Part shown: piece by piece, positions 42,000 to 51,513 of the stretch
Position numbering within the stretch: the first letter of the stretch is position 1
How the letters are laid out: every line of letters begins with the position of its first letter
Program-made: the position numbers and the translations under genes
The notes under the pieces: model-generated
The model's input: the letters and a program-made list of their open reading frames with translations, nothing else
What the model was told of the DNA's origin: nothing
The model's database searches: none
Assembly: GCA_947259175.1 (NCBI GenBank)
Contig: CAMYKW010000009.1
Location: 85,559-149,558, forward strand
Direction of reading: 5' to 3'
Length of the DNA stretch: 64,000 bases
Source of the DNA: an uncultured Gammaproteobacteria bacterium
GTDB lineage: Bacteria > Pseudomonadota > Gammaproteobacteria > Arenicellales > JAANXG01

Positions 42000-44975
42000 A
42001 TGTCTACGAAACAACTGTTGTTTGGCGGTTACTGGGGGTTGATTTTACGTAACGTGCGATGCGGCTTGACGGCGCTCGCCGGGGCGATTCTCTTGTTGGC
42101 TGCGTTTGAGCATGCCGCGGCCGAATTAGCGGATGGCCGCACGCTGCGTTCATGGATCGAGGCGATGAAGGTCTTCGAGCGGGGTCCATTCAAACATATT
42201 CGCTGGTTCTGCAAAGACGGCACGGTATTGCCGCCCCAGCCGTACGGCTGTGTCAATCACGGTGGCGGCTCCCAGCATGGTGAGTGGACGGACCGCGTCA
42301 AGCAACTGCGTGCCGCGGGCTATGCGGTTGCCAATATATTCGCCGATCTGGATGTCGGCGCGTTTGTTCTCGACCGCCGCCATCCTGATCTGGTCAATCA
42401 GATGATAATTGAGCAGTTTCTGATTTCCGCTGACGACGGCTGGATATTCCGCAAAGCGCGTTTCTACCGCGGCGCGCTGCAGGAAGAGGGTGAGCGCAAA
42501 GGCGCGCGGCGCCTGTTGCTCACACTCGCCCGGGACCGATCCTGGCTCACGCGCCGCTACCTGCCGTTTCGCACCGCTGTGGGCTTGCTGAATCACGGCG
42601 AGGAAACCCGATCGGTGTCCGAGATACGTCAGCTGTCCGGGTCCCTCGCGGATCGCGACGCCGGTTTCGTCCTGTTGCGGAACAAGATTCACATCAGACC
42701 CGACTTGAGCGATGCCGCCGCGGTACGCAATTACCTGTCGCGACACAAGGATTCGGCCCTGATCACGGACTATCAGCGCCTTGCGGCTCTCATCGAGTCG
42801 GTGCACGCGGGTCCCTCGGCGGCACAGCTGCTGCAACGTTTGGCGCAGAAGGCGGATGTGGGCGGCCGCCTGGCCGGCGTATTGCGGCGCGGCGCAACCG
42901 CGTTGTCGGCGAGGGAGAGCCCCGAACAACGGTTGGCAACCACCGCTGAGTTGTTGTCCGCGCTCAGATCGGAGACGCCGGCGCTGTCCGACGCCGGAAT
43001 GATACTGGCGGTCACCGGCGCCAGCCATGCGCTGGAGATCGACCACTTTGTGGCCGCCGCCGCCCTGCGCGATGAGCTTGCCGGCGCAACGCTCACCCGG
43101 CGGCTCGCATGGCTGCGGATGGGCATCACGGCCGGTTATGGCACCGGACTATTCAGCGCCAGGCAACGCGATGCGTTATTCGCCGCCCTGAACGAGCTCG
43201 GCGGAAAGACGAGCGTCGACCTTGGGTCCTACAAGCGCATACTAGACTATCTCGCGCTGGCGCCCGCGTGGAGCGGCGCATGGCAGCGGGCCCATTTTCA
43301 GGAGTCTGTAAGCAAGCTCATGACCATCGAACCGCGTGCCGGCTTGTTCCTTCAGGACCAACTACGCGCCAGCCCCCTGTTTTTTTACAGTTACGTGATC
43401 GACGGTTTGCTCCGGGACGCCAACCGGCTGGCCGGCGTAAGCCATGAATTGTTCGGCGAACCGATTGGCGCCGGCATGCGCGGCCTCAATCCGGGTCTGG
43501 CACGGGGCTGGTTGCGAGCCTCACCGCCTGATCCCGGGAGTTCTTACGACGCAGACGGTATTTACGTGTTGCCGGAAACCGTGTCCGATCTGCCGCCGGT
43601 GGCGGGCATACTCACGGCGGGTGAAGGCAATCCCCTGTCCCATGTCCAGCTCCTGGCGCGTAATCTCGGTATCCCCAATGTGGTGATCGACGATGCGCTG
43701 GTGCCCCGGCTGCGTCAATGGGACGGCCACGAGGTGGTGTTGGCGGTTTCATCCCAGGGAGTGGTGCGACTCAGCCGCGCGTCCGCTGTCCCCGATACCG
43801 TGTTCGCTAACGGCGAAGCCGATTCCGAGGTGCTGATTCGCCCCGACGTCAACAAACTCGAACTGGGCCGCAAGGACCTTATTATGCTCAGCTCCCTGCG
43901 CGCCGATGACTCCGGCCGCAGCGTCGGGCCCAAGGCGGCCAGGCTGGGTGAGTTGTCGTATCGCTATCCCGATGCCGTCACCGACGGTTTGGTCATCCCG
44001 TTCGGGGTGTTCAATGAGCTGCTCAGCCGGCTTTACCGAGACAGTGCAGAGTCGGTATTTCAATGGATGGTGGGACAATACCGCGCCATCGAAAAGCTGC
44101 CGCGCGGGTCCGAGGCGCGTGACCGCGCGGCTGAGAATTTCAGGCAAGGCTTGCATCACTGGATAGCGCACGCCGATCCGGGCGCCGGTTTTCGCGCACG
44201 GCTGCGCACCGCAATGAAACAGGCATTTGGTAGCGACGGTAGCTATGGCGTGTTCGTGCGCAGTGACACCAATGTCGAGGATCTGCCCGGATTCACCGGC
44301 GCCGGATTGAATCTCACAGTGGCCAATGTGATTGGATTCGATAACGTCGTCCAGGCGATTTCGCGGGTTTGGGCATCACCGTTCACCAGGCGCGCATTCG
44401 CATGGCGGCAATCACGCATGGCGCAGCCGGAGCATGTGTATCCAGCGGTGCTGCTGTTGCGCAGCGTACCGGTGGACAAGTCGGGGGTGCTCGTAACCCA
44501 GGACCTCGATAGCGGTGACCCGAATTGGTTTTCCGTGGCCGCCAATGAGGGAGTCGGCGGCGCGGTGGACGGTCAGGCGGCGGAGTCTCTGCGGGTTCAT
44601 ATAGACAGCGGTGCGGTAAGGCTCATGGCCCAGGCGACCGCGGCGACCAGGAAGGCGATCAGTCCCGGGGGCGGCATGGATGAGGTGCCGGTGAGCGGCG
44701 CCGATCATGTCCTCACTGCCGCTGATATCGCCCAGTTGATCGAGCTCGTCAACGCGCTGCCGCGGCGGTTTCCAGCGCTCGTGGATGCGAACGGCAAATC
44801 GGCCCCGGCCGATGTAGAATTCGGCTTCGTCGGCAGGAGACTGGTGTTATTTCAGATCCGGCCTTTTCTCGAAAGCAGGCAGGTCTATACCAACCACTAC
44901 CTGAGGTCCTTGGATGCTGCTCTGCGGCGGTTGGATCAGGTTGTCGTGCATTTGCACCGGGTTCCCCGGGAGTAG
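42000..44975 (+). CDS. Exported glucan-water-dikinase-like phosphotransferase
   Basis: The 991-residue protein has an N-terminal signal peptide or anchor (LTALAGAILLLAAFEHAAA, residues 23-41), so the rest is predicted outside the cytoplasm. Residues 45-520 are unrecognised and mainly helical. A phosphohistidine swivelling domain follows with catalytic H548 in NPLSHVQLLARNLGIPNVV. A C-terminal ATP-grasp-like PPDK/PEP-synthase domain has GPKAARLGELSYRYP and R754 in VRSDTNVEDLPGFTGAG. The order histidine domain then nucleotide domain is that of plant-type glucan water dikinases, the reverse of PEP synthase. Such enzymes transfer ATP's beta-phosphate to a glycan; an exported form needs ATP outside. 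A nucleotide-carrier-like gene lies nearby. Start has GGGACAG before it. Confidence 0.78.
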   Translation: MSTKQLLFGGYWGLILRNVRCGLTALAGAILLLAAFEHAAAELADGRTLRSWIEAMKVFERGPFKHIRWFCKDGTVLPPQPYGCVNHGGGSQHGEWTDRVKQLRAAGYAVANIFADLDVGAFVLDRRHPDLVNQMIIEQFLISADDGWIFRKARFYRGALQEEGERKGARRLLLTLARDRSWLTRRYLPFRTAVGLLNHGEETRSVSEIRQLSGSLADRDAGFVLLRNKIHIRPDLSDAAAVRNYLSRHKDSALITDYQRLAALIESVHAGPSAAQLLQRLAQKADVGGRLAGVLRRGATALSARESPEQRLATTAELLSALRSETPALSDAGMILAVTGASHALEIDHFVAAAALRDELAGATLTRRLAWLRMGITAGYGTGLFSARQRDALFAALNELGGKTSVDLGSYKRILDYLALAPAWSGAWQRAHFQESVSKLMTIEPRAGLFLQDQLRASPLFFYSYVIDGLLRDANRLAGVSHELFGEPIGAGMRGLNPGLARGWLRASPPDPGSSYDADGIYVLPETVSDLPPVAGILTAGEGNPLSHVQLLARNLGIPNVVIDDALVPRLRQWDGHEVVLAVSSQGVVRLSRASAVPDTVFANGEADSEVLIRPDVNKLELGRKDLIMLSSLRADDSGRSVGPKAARLGELSYRYPDAVTDGLVIPFGVFNELLSRLYRDSAESVFQWMVGQYRAIEKLPRGSEARDRAAENFRQGLHHWIAHADPGAGFRARLRTAMKQAFGSDGSYGVFVRSDTNVEDLPGFTGAGLNLTVANVIGFDNVVQAISRVWASPFTRRAFAWRQSRMAQPEHVYPAVLLLRSVPVDKSGVLVTQDLDSGDPNWFSVAANEGVGGAVDGQAAESLRVHIDSGAVRLMAQATAATRKAISPGGGMDEVPVSGADHVLTAADIAQLIELVNALPRRFPALVDANGKSAPADVEFGFVGRRLVLFQIRPFLESRQVYTNHYLRSLDAALRRLDQVVVHLHRVPRE

Positions 44976-44979
44976 CTAC

Positions 44980-46242
44980 ATGCGTGCGCTTATCATTAAC
45001 GTGATCTTGGGTTTGTGCTGGTTGTCGCCTGTGGTTGCCGCCGCCTATCCGATCTACGGCAGCGAATCCACCGACATACGCCGCCTGGAACATGCACGCC
45101 TGGCTCACGAAGGCAAGGCGGCTGGGGGTCGGCGCCGGCCGGGGGAGTTGTTGCCCCTGGAACAGGTGGACCTGAGATTGCGGCACCGTCCCGAATTGCG
45201 GATTCCGTCGCCGGACGCGGATTTTACCGCCCGCGTAGTGGACCTGCTCGGGGCTGAGGCGGACCGTTACGGAATTGCGGTGCTCGATCTATCCAATCTC
45301 GATCGACCCAGGTATGCCGAGCACAACGGCGAAACCATGCACAACCCGGGCAGCGTCGGTAAGATCGTCGTCATCACCGCTTTGTTTCAGGCGTTGGCCG
45401 ATGTTTACCGCGACGATTACGCATCACGGCGTAAAGTGTTGCGCGATACGCGGGTGACCGCAGACGATTTCATCATTCACGACAGCCATAAGGTGAGTTT
45501 CTGGGATCCGTCGGCGCAACGATTGACGCGCCGGCCGATTCAGCTCGGCGACCGGGCCTCCCTGTGGGAGTTTGCCGATTGGATGTTGTCGGCGAGTTCT
45601 AATGCGGCCGCCAGTACGGTGATCAAACAGGCGATGCTTCTGGTCTATTTCGGGCGCGACTACCCGGTGGACGACGCACGCGGAGTACGGTTTTTCGACA
45701 ATACCCCCCGTGCCGAACTGGGCGCCTTGCTGGTCAGGACCCTGCAGAACCCGCTGCAACGCAGTGGTTTGGACTTGAGCCGCCTCCGCCAGGGCAGTTT
45801 TTTCACCGCGACCGGTAAACGCAAAGTCCCGGGCACCAGCAGTCATACCAACAGCCGCGAATTGATGAATTACCTGTTACGGCTGGAGCAAGGCCGGATC
45901 GTCGACGAATTCTCCAGCCGCGAGATCAAGCGCCTGTTGTACATGACCGAGCGCCGCATCCGTTTTGCGTCGTCGCCCGCGTTGAATGATGCGGCGGTGT
46001 ATTTTAAATCCGGCTCTTTATATAAGTGTCGACCCGAGTCGGGATTCGTATGCCGCAAATATCACGGCAACAAGCAAAACCTCATGCATTCGGTGGCAAT
46101 TGTCGAATCGCCGGCTGCGGATCGGCGCCTGTACTACTTTGTCGCCCTGGTATCGAATGTATTGCGCAAGAATTCGGCGGTGGAACATCAAACGCTGGCG
46201 ACCCGCATTCACCGTCTCATCGAGGCGGCGCATGCCAAATAG
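44980..46242 (+). CDS. Exported SxxK serine hydrolase (class A beta-lactamase-like)
   Basis: The ATG at 44980, four bases after the dikinase stop, has a GGGAG ribosome site. Residues 1-20 are a signal peptide. The 420-residue protein has all three motifs of the penicilloyl-serine transferase fold: S125-V-G-K128 (NPGSVGK), S206-S-N208 (SASSNAA) and K343-S-G345 (YFKSGSLYK). That fits a class A beta-lactamase-related serine hydrolase or D,D-peptidase-like enzyme acting on the cell wall; resistance activity is not implied. Translational proximity suggests it works with the dikinase-like protein. The SVGK/KSG variants and long inserts set it apart from true beta-lactamases. Confidence 0.82.
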   Translation: MRALIINVILGLCWLSPVVAAAYPIYGSESTDIRRLEHARLAHEGKAAGGRRRPGELLPLEQVDLRLRHRPELRIPSPDADFTARVVDLLGAEADRYGIAVLDLSNLDRPRYAEHNGETMHNPGSVGKIVVITALFQALADVYRDDYASRRKVLRDTRVTADDFIIHDSHKVSFWDPSAQRLTRRPIQLGDRASLWEFADWMLSASSNAAASTVIKQAMLLVYFGRDYPVDDARGVRFFDNTPRAELGALLVRTLQNPLQRSGLDLSRLRQGSFFTATGKRKVPGTSSHTNSRELMNYLLRLEQGRIVDEFSSREIKRLLYMTERRIRFASSPALNDAAVYFKSGSLYKCRPESGFVCRKYHGNKQNLMHSVAIVESPAADRRLYYFVALVSNVLRKNSAVEHQTLATRIHRLIEAAHAK

Positions 46243-46248
46243 CGCTAC

Positions 46249-47089
46249 TCAAGGCGCCGCAGCTTGAGCGACCGAGGTGGGGACGATGAGTTCGTGCAGA
46301 CGCTGGATAAGGGTGGACAACCATCGCGAGCCTGCGGGATGCTCGACCAGGCCCACGGCGATATACTTGTGTTTGCCGGCTTCGACGATGGCGCTGTCGG
46401 CGTGCCACTTGCGCCATGAACCGGATTTACGGTAGATGCGAAGGCCGGGGTATTTCTCCAGACCCTTGACGAACTTGTGGCGGATACCGGGTTTGCCGAG
46501 CATGGCTTTCATTTGCCGCGATAAATCGGGACGCAACAGGCGCCCGGACTCGAGGAGGTAATAAAAGCGCGCCGTCTGTAACGCCGTCGCGCCGTGGGAC
46601 AGGTTGTGCAAAGGATCCCGTTGGTAAGCCGCCGATCGGCCGTATTCCTTGCCGACCCACAATCCACCATTGACCGCCGGGTCGTAAAGACGAAACCTTT
46701 CCGACATCAGGATGTCGATCAGTTGTCGTTTGCCGACGCGGTTCAGCATCCGGGTTGCTTCGGAGTTGGAAGAAACGCGTATCATCCGGGTGAGAGACTT
46801 TTTGTTGTCAGCGGTTAGATCCAAATTGCCGCGCTCGATTTGCACGAACGCTCCCGGCGGCATAGCGTGGTTTATCGATGTCGGTGATGTCCACCAGCGC
46901 CAGGGCCAGCTTGCCATCGACGACGGCATCACGCAGGGCCGAGGTATCGATGCTGTCTTCGAGACCGCGCTGCAGCCGAGGGTCGAAGCTTTCGCGCAAC
47001 CGGGGATACTCGCCGGTGGTGGCGGCTAAAAGCTGGGCCGGCGCTGGCAACAGGCACACCAGCGCGATTATGATGCTGATACATCGCAT
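46249..47089 (-). pseudogene. Decayed class A beta-lactamase-like serine hydrolase
   Basis: Two frames together make one exported hydrolase. The first (47089 to about 46870) has a signal peptide and ends LALALVDITDIDKPRYAA. The second continues from about 46860 with GAFVQIERGNLDLTADNKKS, VSSNSEATRMLNRVG (SxN motif) and YRKSGSWRKW (KxG motif) to 46249. Homology to the 420-aa neighbour and the wider family shows that about 20 codons holding the SxxK nucleophile are missing at the join, and the frame changes there. With the catalytic serine lost, this is a pseudogene. It converges on the intact paralogue, with stop codons about 6 bases apart. Confidence 0.75.
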
Positions 47090-47154
47090 GAACGCGGAAT
47101 CCGCTCCCTGTTTATTGGTCGATGTTTCTTAATTAAAGATGATAGTGGGCGCGT

Positions 47155-48423
47155 ATGATAACCGCCAATGCATCCGCGAACAAAACCTCCGACGCCCTCC
47201 GCCGGCGGGCGGCGATCCTGTTCGTCAACTTCCTGCTGATTATCCTTGCGTACTACCAGGTTAAATCCGCCAGCCGCTCGTTGTTGATCGAACATTGGGG
47301 CGCGGAAGGCTTTCCATATGTATGGATCGCATCGGCGGTAATTCTCGTAATTTTCATAGGCCTTTATCACCACCTGGTGGAGCGATATACGCGCTTACGC
47401 GTGGTGCTCGGATCATGTTTTTTGTTTGTCGCATTATTGATTGTGTTCCGGGTCCTGCTGGAGTCGGCGGGCACTGTGGCGGCTGTCAGTTTTTACATAT
47501 TCGTGGACATTTTCAGCGTGATTCTGGTGGAGCAGTTCTGGAGTCTCGCCAACACCATCACCGCAGCCGGGGACGGAAGGCGATCTTACTGGTTCATCGG
47601 CACCGGTGGGCTTGTCGGCGGCGTGATGGGTGGGATACTCGCGGCGGGGCTGTTGCGCTATACGCCCATGACCACGGCGGATCTGCTGTTATCCTGCGCG
47701 GCGTTGCTGCTTATCGTGTTCAGCCTCAATGTAATAATGGGACGCATGGGTTTGTACCGGGAGCTGCAGAGCGACGCCGGCGCGGTGCCGGTGGAAAACG
47801 GATGGCAGGCCCTGGTGCGGAGCCGCTACTTGATTCTGATTGCCGCGGCGCTGTTGTGCGCGCAGCTTGCCCAACCCGTGGTGGAGTATCAGTTCATCAA
47901 GAGTGTCGAAGACGCCTTTCAGGAACTGGACCGGCGCACGGTATTCATCTCCACCTTTTTCGGCGCTCTGGGAATCGTATCCATCGGTGTCAATCTGGTA
48001 ATGACCCCCTTGATTCACCGCTATCTCGGCATCATGGCGGGACTGTTGACGCAGCCGTTGGTTCTGGCGGTGAGCTCATTGAGCTTTATCGCGGTACCGA
48101 CATTGATGATGGCCTCGATGGTTAAGATCAGCGATCGCGGTTTGTCGTACTCGATCAACCGCGCGTCCAAGGAGCTGCTGTACATCCCCGTCGATCCGGT
48201 GCGTACCTATCAGGCCAAGGCCTGGATCGACATGCTGGGCTATCGGGTATTCAAGGTATTGGGGTCGATGTTGATCCTGCTGTTCACCCAGTGGCTGCCC
48301 TTCAGCCTCGAGGTTTCCGCCCTGGGGTGGATAACAGTCACGATCTGTGTGTCCTGGGTTGTGATAATCGGCCTCCTTGCCCGGGAATACCGTGTCGCGG
48401 CGCCGGTCCCGGTGGCCGCGTGA
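47155..48423 (+). CDS. NTP/NDP-exchanger-like (Tlc/Npt-family) membrane transporter
   Basis: The 422-residue protein has about eleven to twelve hydrophobic segments. Its C-terminal region SYSINRASKELLYIPVDPVR followed by TYQAKAWIDMLGYRVFK is the clearest signature of Tlc/Npt nucleotide transporters, and an N-terminal YYQVKSASRSLLIEHWG fits too. In obligate intracellular bacteria these carriers exchange ATP for ADP or import nucleotides. In a free-living organism the direction could be outward, which would supply periplasmic ATP. Shorter than classical Tlc proteins (about 500 residues), so transport of nucleotides is inferred. It diverges from the decayed hydrolase gene. Confidence 0.72.
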   Translation: MITANASANKTSDALRRRAAILFVNFLLIILAYYQVKSASRSLLIEHWGAEGFPYVWIASAVILVIFIGLYHHLVERYTRLRVVLGSCFLFVALLIVFRVLLESAGTVAAVSFYIFVDIFSVILVEQFWSLANTITAAGDGRRSYWFIGTGGLVGGVMGGILAAGLLRYTPMTTADLLLSCAALLLIVFSLNVIMGRMGLYRELQSDAGAVPVENGWQALVRSRYLILIAAALLCAQLAQPVVEYQFIKSVEDAFQELDRRTVFISTFFGALGIVSIGVNLVMTPLIHRYLGIMAGLLTQPLVLAVSSLSFIAVPTLMMASMVKISDRGLSYSINRASKELLYIPVDPVRTYQAKAWIDMLGYRVFKVLGSMLILLFTQWLPFSLEVSALGWITVTICVSWVVIIGLLAREYRVAAPVPVAA

Positions 48424-48592
48424 CCGCCACTTTCAGGTCTGCTAAAGGCGCCGCTCTTGCGCAGTACTCCATGTTTGACCGCCGCCAATAATTCCGGAAA
48501 CCGCCGTATGTCGCGCCGCGGCCGGCCGGGGATTCGACGGATTGGCGGTCAGGTTTAGAAAATAAGCGCGTTTTGATCTATCAAGTAACTAT

Positions 48593-50233
48593 ATGGTGGA
48601 GCAATCTGGCTTGAGTGGATGTTGGGAACGCCTACGCATGGCCGACGTGTCGGCCAGCGCGGCGCTCGTCGTAATCCTCATTGCCCTGTACGCGCAAGCC
48701 GGACGTTTCGAGTTCATAATCCTTGACGACGCCGATTACGTCTACGAAAACACGATGGTGACCAACGGTCTGACCCTGGAGGGGGTCGCCTGGGCGTTCA
48801 CTTCATTTTACCCCAGCAACTGGCACCCGCTGACCTGGTTGTCCCATATGCTGGATGTGTCGCTGTTCGGGGTGGAGCCCGGCTGGCATCACCTGGTGAA
48901 TGTCTTCTTTCACGGCGTCAATACCTTGCTGGTGTATTTTTTCTTTCGCCTACTACTGGGCGAACTGTGGCCGGCCGTGTGGATCGCCGTTCTGTTCCTG
49001 GTTCATCCCTTGCACGTAGAGTCGGTGGCGTGGGTGGCCGAACGCAAGGATTTACTGTCTGCGTTGTTTTTTCTCATCGTGCTGCACTGCTACCGGTGCT
49101 ACGTCCAACGAACCACCTGGGCTCGCTATGGCCTCGTATTTTCGTTCTTTGTGTTAGCCGCCCTGTCCAAGGCGACCGCGGTTACCCTGCCTTTGGTCCT
49201 GTTGCTGCTCGACTACTGGCCATTTGATCGCTTGGCAAATCCATCCACTGTGCCGCGGCCGCTGCGACGCTACGGCCGTTTTGGCTTGCTGGTGGAAAAG
49301 ATCCCGCTGTTTTTTGTCAGCGCCGGATTGAGTTTGATGACCATAGCCGCGGGGAGCGACGCGCTGCTGTCGGCAGACACCACGCCGTTTTCCGAGCGGA
49401 TCATGAATGCGGTGGTTTCCTATGCCGTCTACTTGAAGCAATTGTTCGTACCCGTGGATCTGGCGGCCTTTTATCCACTTCGTCGCATCGACTTTGTCCG
49501 TGAATTCCTGCTGGCGCTGTTGGTAATTGTCTCGGTCAGTGTGGTTGCCGTTTACCTGCACCGCTCGCGGCGGTACGTGTTAATGGGTTGGTTATGGTTC
49601 GTGCTGATGTTGGTGCCGGTAATCGGGATCGTGCAGATCAGCACCCAGGCGCATGCGGATCGTTTCGTCTATCTCCCTTCGATTGGAATCTTTCTTATCG
49701 TTGCGCTGAGCATGCCGCGGCCCGGCACCAGGTTTTTCCGCCATGCTTTTTTCGCCGCATCGGCTTATATGGCGTTGTTGTTTTTTGTGGCGTTCTTACA
49801 GATTGGTTATTGGAGGAACGATAATATCCTGTTCCACCGGGCCATTGACGTGACCAGGAACAATTATGTCGCCCACGTGAATCTGGCCGCCGACTACACG
49901 AAGCGGGGCATGTATCCGCAAGCGGAGCGCTATGCGGCTAAGGCCTTGGCGATGAAACGTGATCGATATCCCGCCTATTTGTCACTGGGTAATATACGCT
50001 TGGGCCAAGGGAATTACTCGGAGGCGGAGACTTATTACCGGCGTGCCTGGCAGATAGCGAGACACAACGAGAGCGTGCTCAACAACCTGGGTATTGCGCT
50101 TGCCAAACAAGGCCGCGAGCGGGAAGCGCTCGATTTTTTCAATCGCGCCCTGGAAATAGAACCCGATATGCTCGAGGCAAAGCGTAACCTTGCGCGTTAC
50201 TCCGTACTTAGCGGAGACGAATCAGCGCGGTAG
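48593..50233 (+). CDS. TMTC-like membrane protein with C-terminal TPRs
   Basis: Translation may start at the ATG at 48593 or at 48638 (MADVSASAALVVILIALYAQ). The 546-residue product has about ten membrane segments; the first external loop is LDDADYVYENTMVTNGLT with NWHPLTWLSHMLD, then HPLHVESVAWVAERKDLL. These are GT-C-type features as in TMTC/PMT-related O-glycosylation proteins. Residues 420-540 form at least three TPR units (AHVNLAADYTKRGMYPQAER, YLSLGNIRLGQGNYSEAETY, NNLGIALAKQGREREALDFF). It may glycosylate or organise exported proteins. A palindromic TTGAT-CT-ATCAA lies just upstream (48573-48584). Confidence 0.78.
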   Translation: MVEQSGLSGCWERLRMADVSASAALVVILIALYAQAGRFEFIILDDADYVYENTMVTNGLTLEGVAWAFTSFYPSNWHPLTWLSHMLDVSLFGVEPGWHHLVNVFFHGVNTLLVYFFFRLLLGELWPAVWIAVLFLVHPLHVESVAWVAERKDLLSALFFLIVLHCYRCYVQRTTWARYGLVFSFFVLAALSKATAVTLPLVLLLLDYWPFDRLANPSTVPRPLRRYGRFGLLVEKIPLFFVSAGLSLMTIAAGSDALLSADTTPFSERIMNAVVSYAVYLKQLFVPVDLAAFYPLRRIDFVREFLLALLVIVSVSVVAVYLHRSRRYVLMGWLWFVLMLVPVIGIVQISTQAHADRFVYLPSIGIFLIVALSMPRPGTRFFRHAFFAASAYMALLFFVAFLQIGYWRNDNILFHRAIDVTRNNYVAHVNLAADYTKRGMYPQAERYAAKALAMKRDRYPAYLSLGNIRLGQGNYSEAETYYRRAWQIARHNESVLNNLGIALAKQGREREALDFFNRALEIEPDMLEAKRNLARYSVLSGDESAR

Positions 50234-50247
50234 GCGGGCGCTGCCGG

Positions 50248-51471
50248 CTATCGGCTATTCTCGCCCGAACGCTCACCCCAGACTGCAAACACCGGATCCG
50301 AATCGAGAAGTCGACCGTAATACTTGTCATCTTCGGGCCGTGGCCAGCCGACCCAGGACTCGGTCCCGAGTGCGGTGAACGTTTCGCTGCAGCGAAAATA
50401 ATCCAGCACCAGGCCCATGCGTTCAAATGGATGCAACCGGCTCCACAGGCGGATCGCCTTGGGGGGAAACCAGCGGTCGGAGAAAGTCACCACGAATCGT
50501 CCCCCGGGGCGCAGCACCCGCGCCACCTCGGCAAATACCTGATAGGGCTGGGTGAGGTACTCCACCGATACGGTACAAACGGCGACATCGAACTCGGCGT
50601 TTTCCCACGGCAGTCGCGGCGTCCGGTTCAGGTCATGGACTATATAGTCGTGCAGCTCGGGATTGGCCGCGAGTTCTGCCCGGTTCATGCCCAGTCCCGT
50701 GGTTGTAACCGACGATGGAACACCGTCCAGGTGCGACACCCAACTGCTCATTAGATCCAGTACGCGGTCACCGGGCTGGACGACGCGCCGATACACGCGA
50801 TTGATGAACTGCCGCGCCTGGCTGTCGATGTGCTGGACCATGCGCGGCTGAGCATAAAATACCTCGTCGTCCGCAGTGTCCTCGCGCGCAAAGTTGTCCG
50901 CCTGCCCGTAGTCCACGCCGCCGGTCGGCAGCGGGCACTGCATCCCGGGTCCGCCTGCGGTGATGTCGGCCACGATGTCGTGACAGCTGCCGCCACGCTC
51001 CTCCTTAACGCCCAGCCGTTCACCGATTCTTCCGCCGACGGTGAGCGGGTAGCCCGCCAGCGGATGCCCAAGATCGACCGCGACGCGGTCGGCATCGACG
51101 CTTAGCACGCGGAAGGGCTCGAGTTCCTGGCTGTAGACGGTGCCCGCGCCATTGACCGGCGCCAGCACGCCGCGCGGGTAGAATCGCCCGCTGAACGGTC
51201 CGTGCAGGCGCCGCCGCTGGAAGGCCTGCTGGACCGTGGCGCCGGACAACTCGCAATGGTGAGCCGATTCGCTGACCGGGATGGCGTCGCCGGGCGCGAT
51301 CGGCACCTCCACCAGCCCGCCGCTCTCGTCCTGCAGGCGTTCGCCCAGGTCGCCGGGCATGAAGTCGCGCCACGGATTGAGCTTGGGGAAATAATGCCAG
51401 TCGCGATGGGTGGCGTTGCCGCTGCGCCAGCGGACGAAAAACTCGGCGCTGGCAGGGGTCGTGGTGTGCAT
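50248..51471 (-). CDS. FKBP/SlyD-like domain fused to a SAM methyltransferase
   Basis: The ATG at 51471 (MHTTTPASAEFFVRWRSGNA) gives 407 residues; the frame upstream runs through the divergent promoter and is not coding. The middle (about residues 110-170) is FKBP/SlyD-like, with FYPRGVLAPVNGAGTVYSQE and DLGHPLAGYPLTVGG. Residues 225-400 are a class I SAM-dependent methyltransferase with VLDLMSSWVSHLDG and VARVLRPGGRFVVTFSDR. It is transcribed divergently from the B12 photoreceptor gene across a shared operator, so light control is likely. The substrate is unknown, and the fusion of a prolyl-isomerase-like and a methyltransferase domain is unusual. Confidence 0.75.
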   Translation of the reverse strand: MHTTTPASAEFFVRWRSGNATHRDWHYFPKLNPWRDFMPGDLGERLQDESGGLVEVPIAPGDAIPVSESAHHCELSGATVQQAFQRRRLHGPFSGRFYPRGVLAPVNGAGTVYSQELEPFRVLSVDADRVAVDLGHPLAGYPLTVGGRIGERLGVKEERGGSCHDIVADITAGGPGMQCPLPTGGVDYGQADNFAREDTADDEVFYAQPRMVQHIDSQARQFINRVYRRVVQPGDRVLDLMSSWVSHLDGVPSSVTTTGLGMNRAELAANPELHDYIVHDLNRTPRLPWENAEFDVAVCTVSVEYLTQPYQVFAEVARVLRPGGRFVVTFSDRWFPPKAIRLWSRLHPFERMGLVLDYFRCSETFTALGTESWVGWPRPEDDKYYGRLLDSDPVFAVWGERSGENSR

Positions 51472-51513
51472 GAGGGGTCTCCGAGATCGTGGTTTATGGC
51501 AGCCAATCAAGCA

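Noticed and set aside
44980-46242. Antibiotic-resistance beta-lactamase
   Set aside because: The motifs SVGK, SSN and KSG show the fold, but long inserts and context beside the dikinase argue for a housekeeping or wall-related hydrolase.
48573-48584. TTGAT-CT-ATCAA as an FNR site
   Set aside because: The half-sites are right but the spacer is 2 bases instead of 4, so it does not fit FNR or CRP geometry. It may be some other palindrome.
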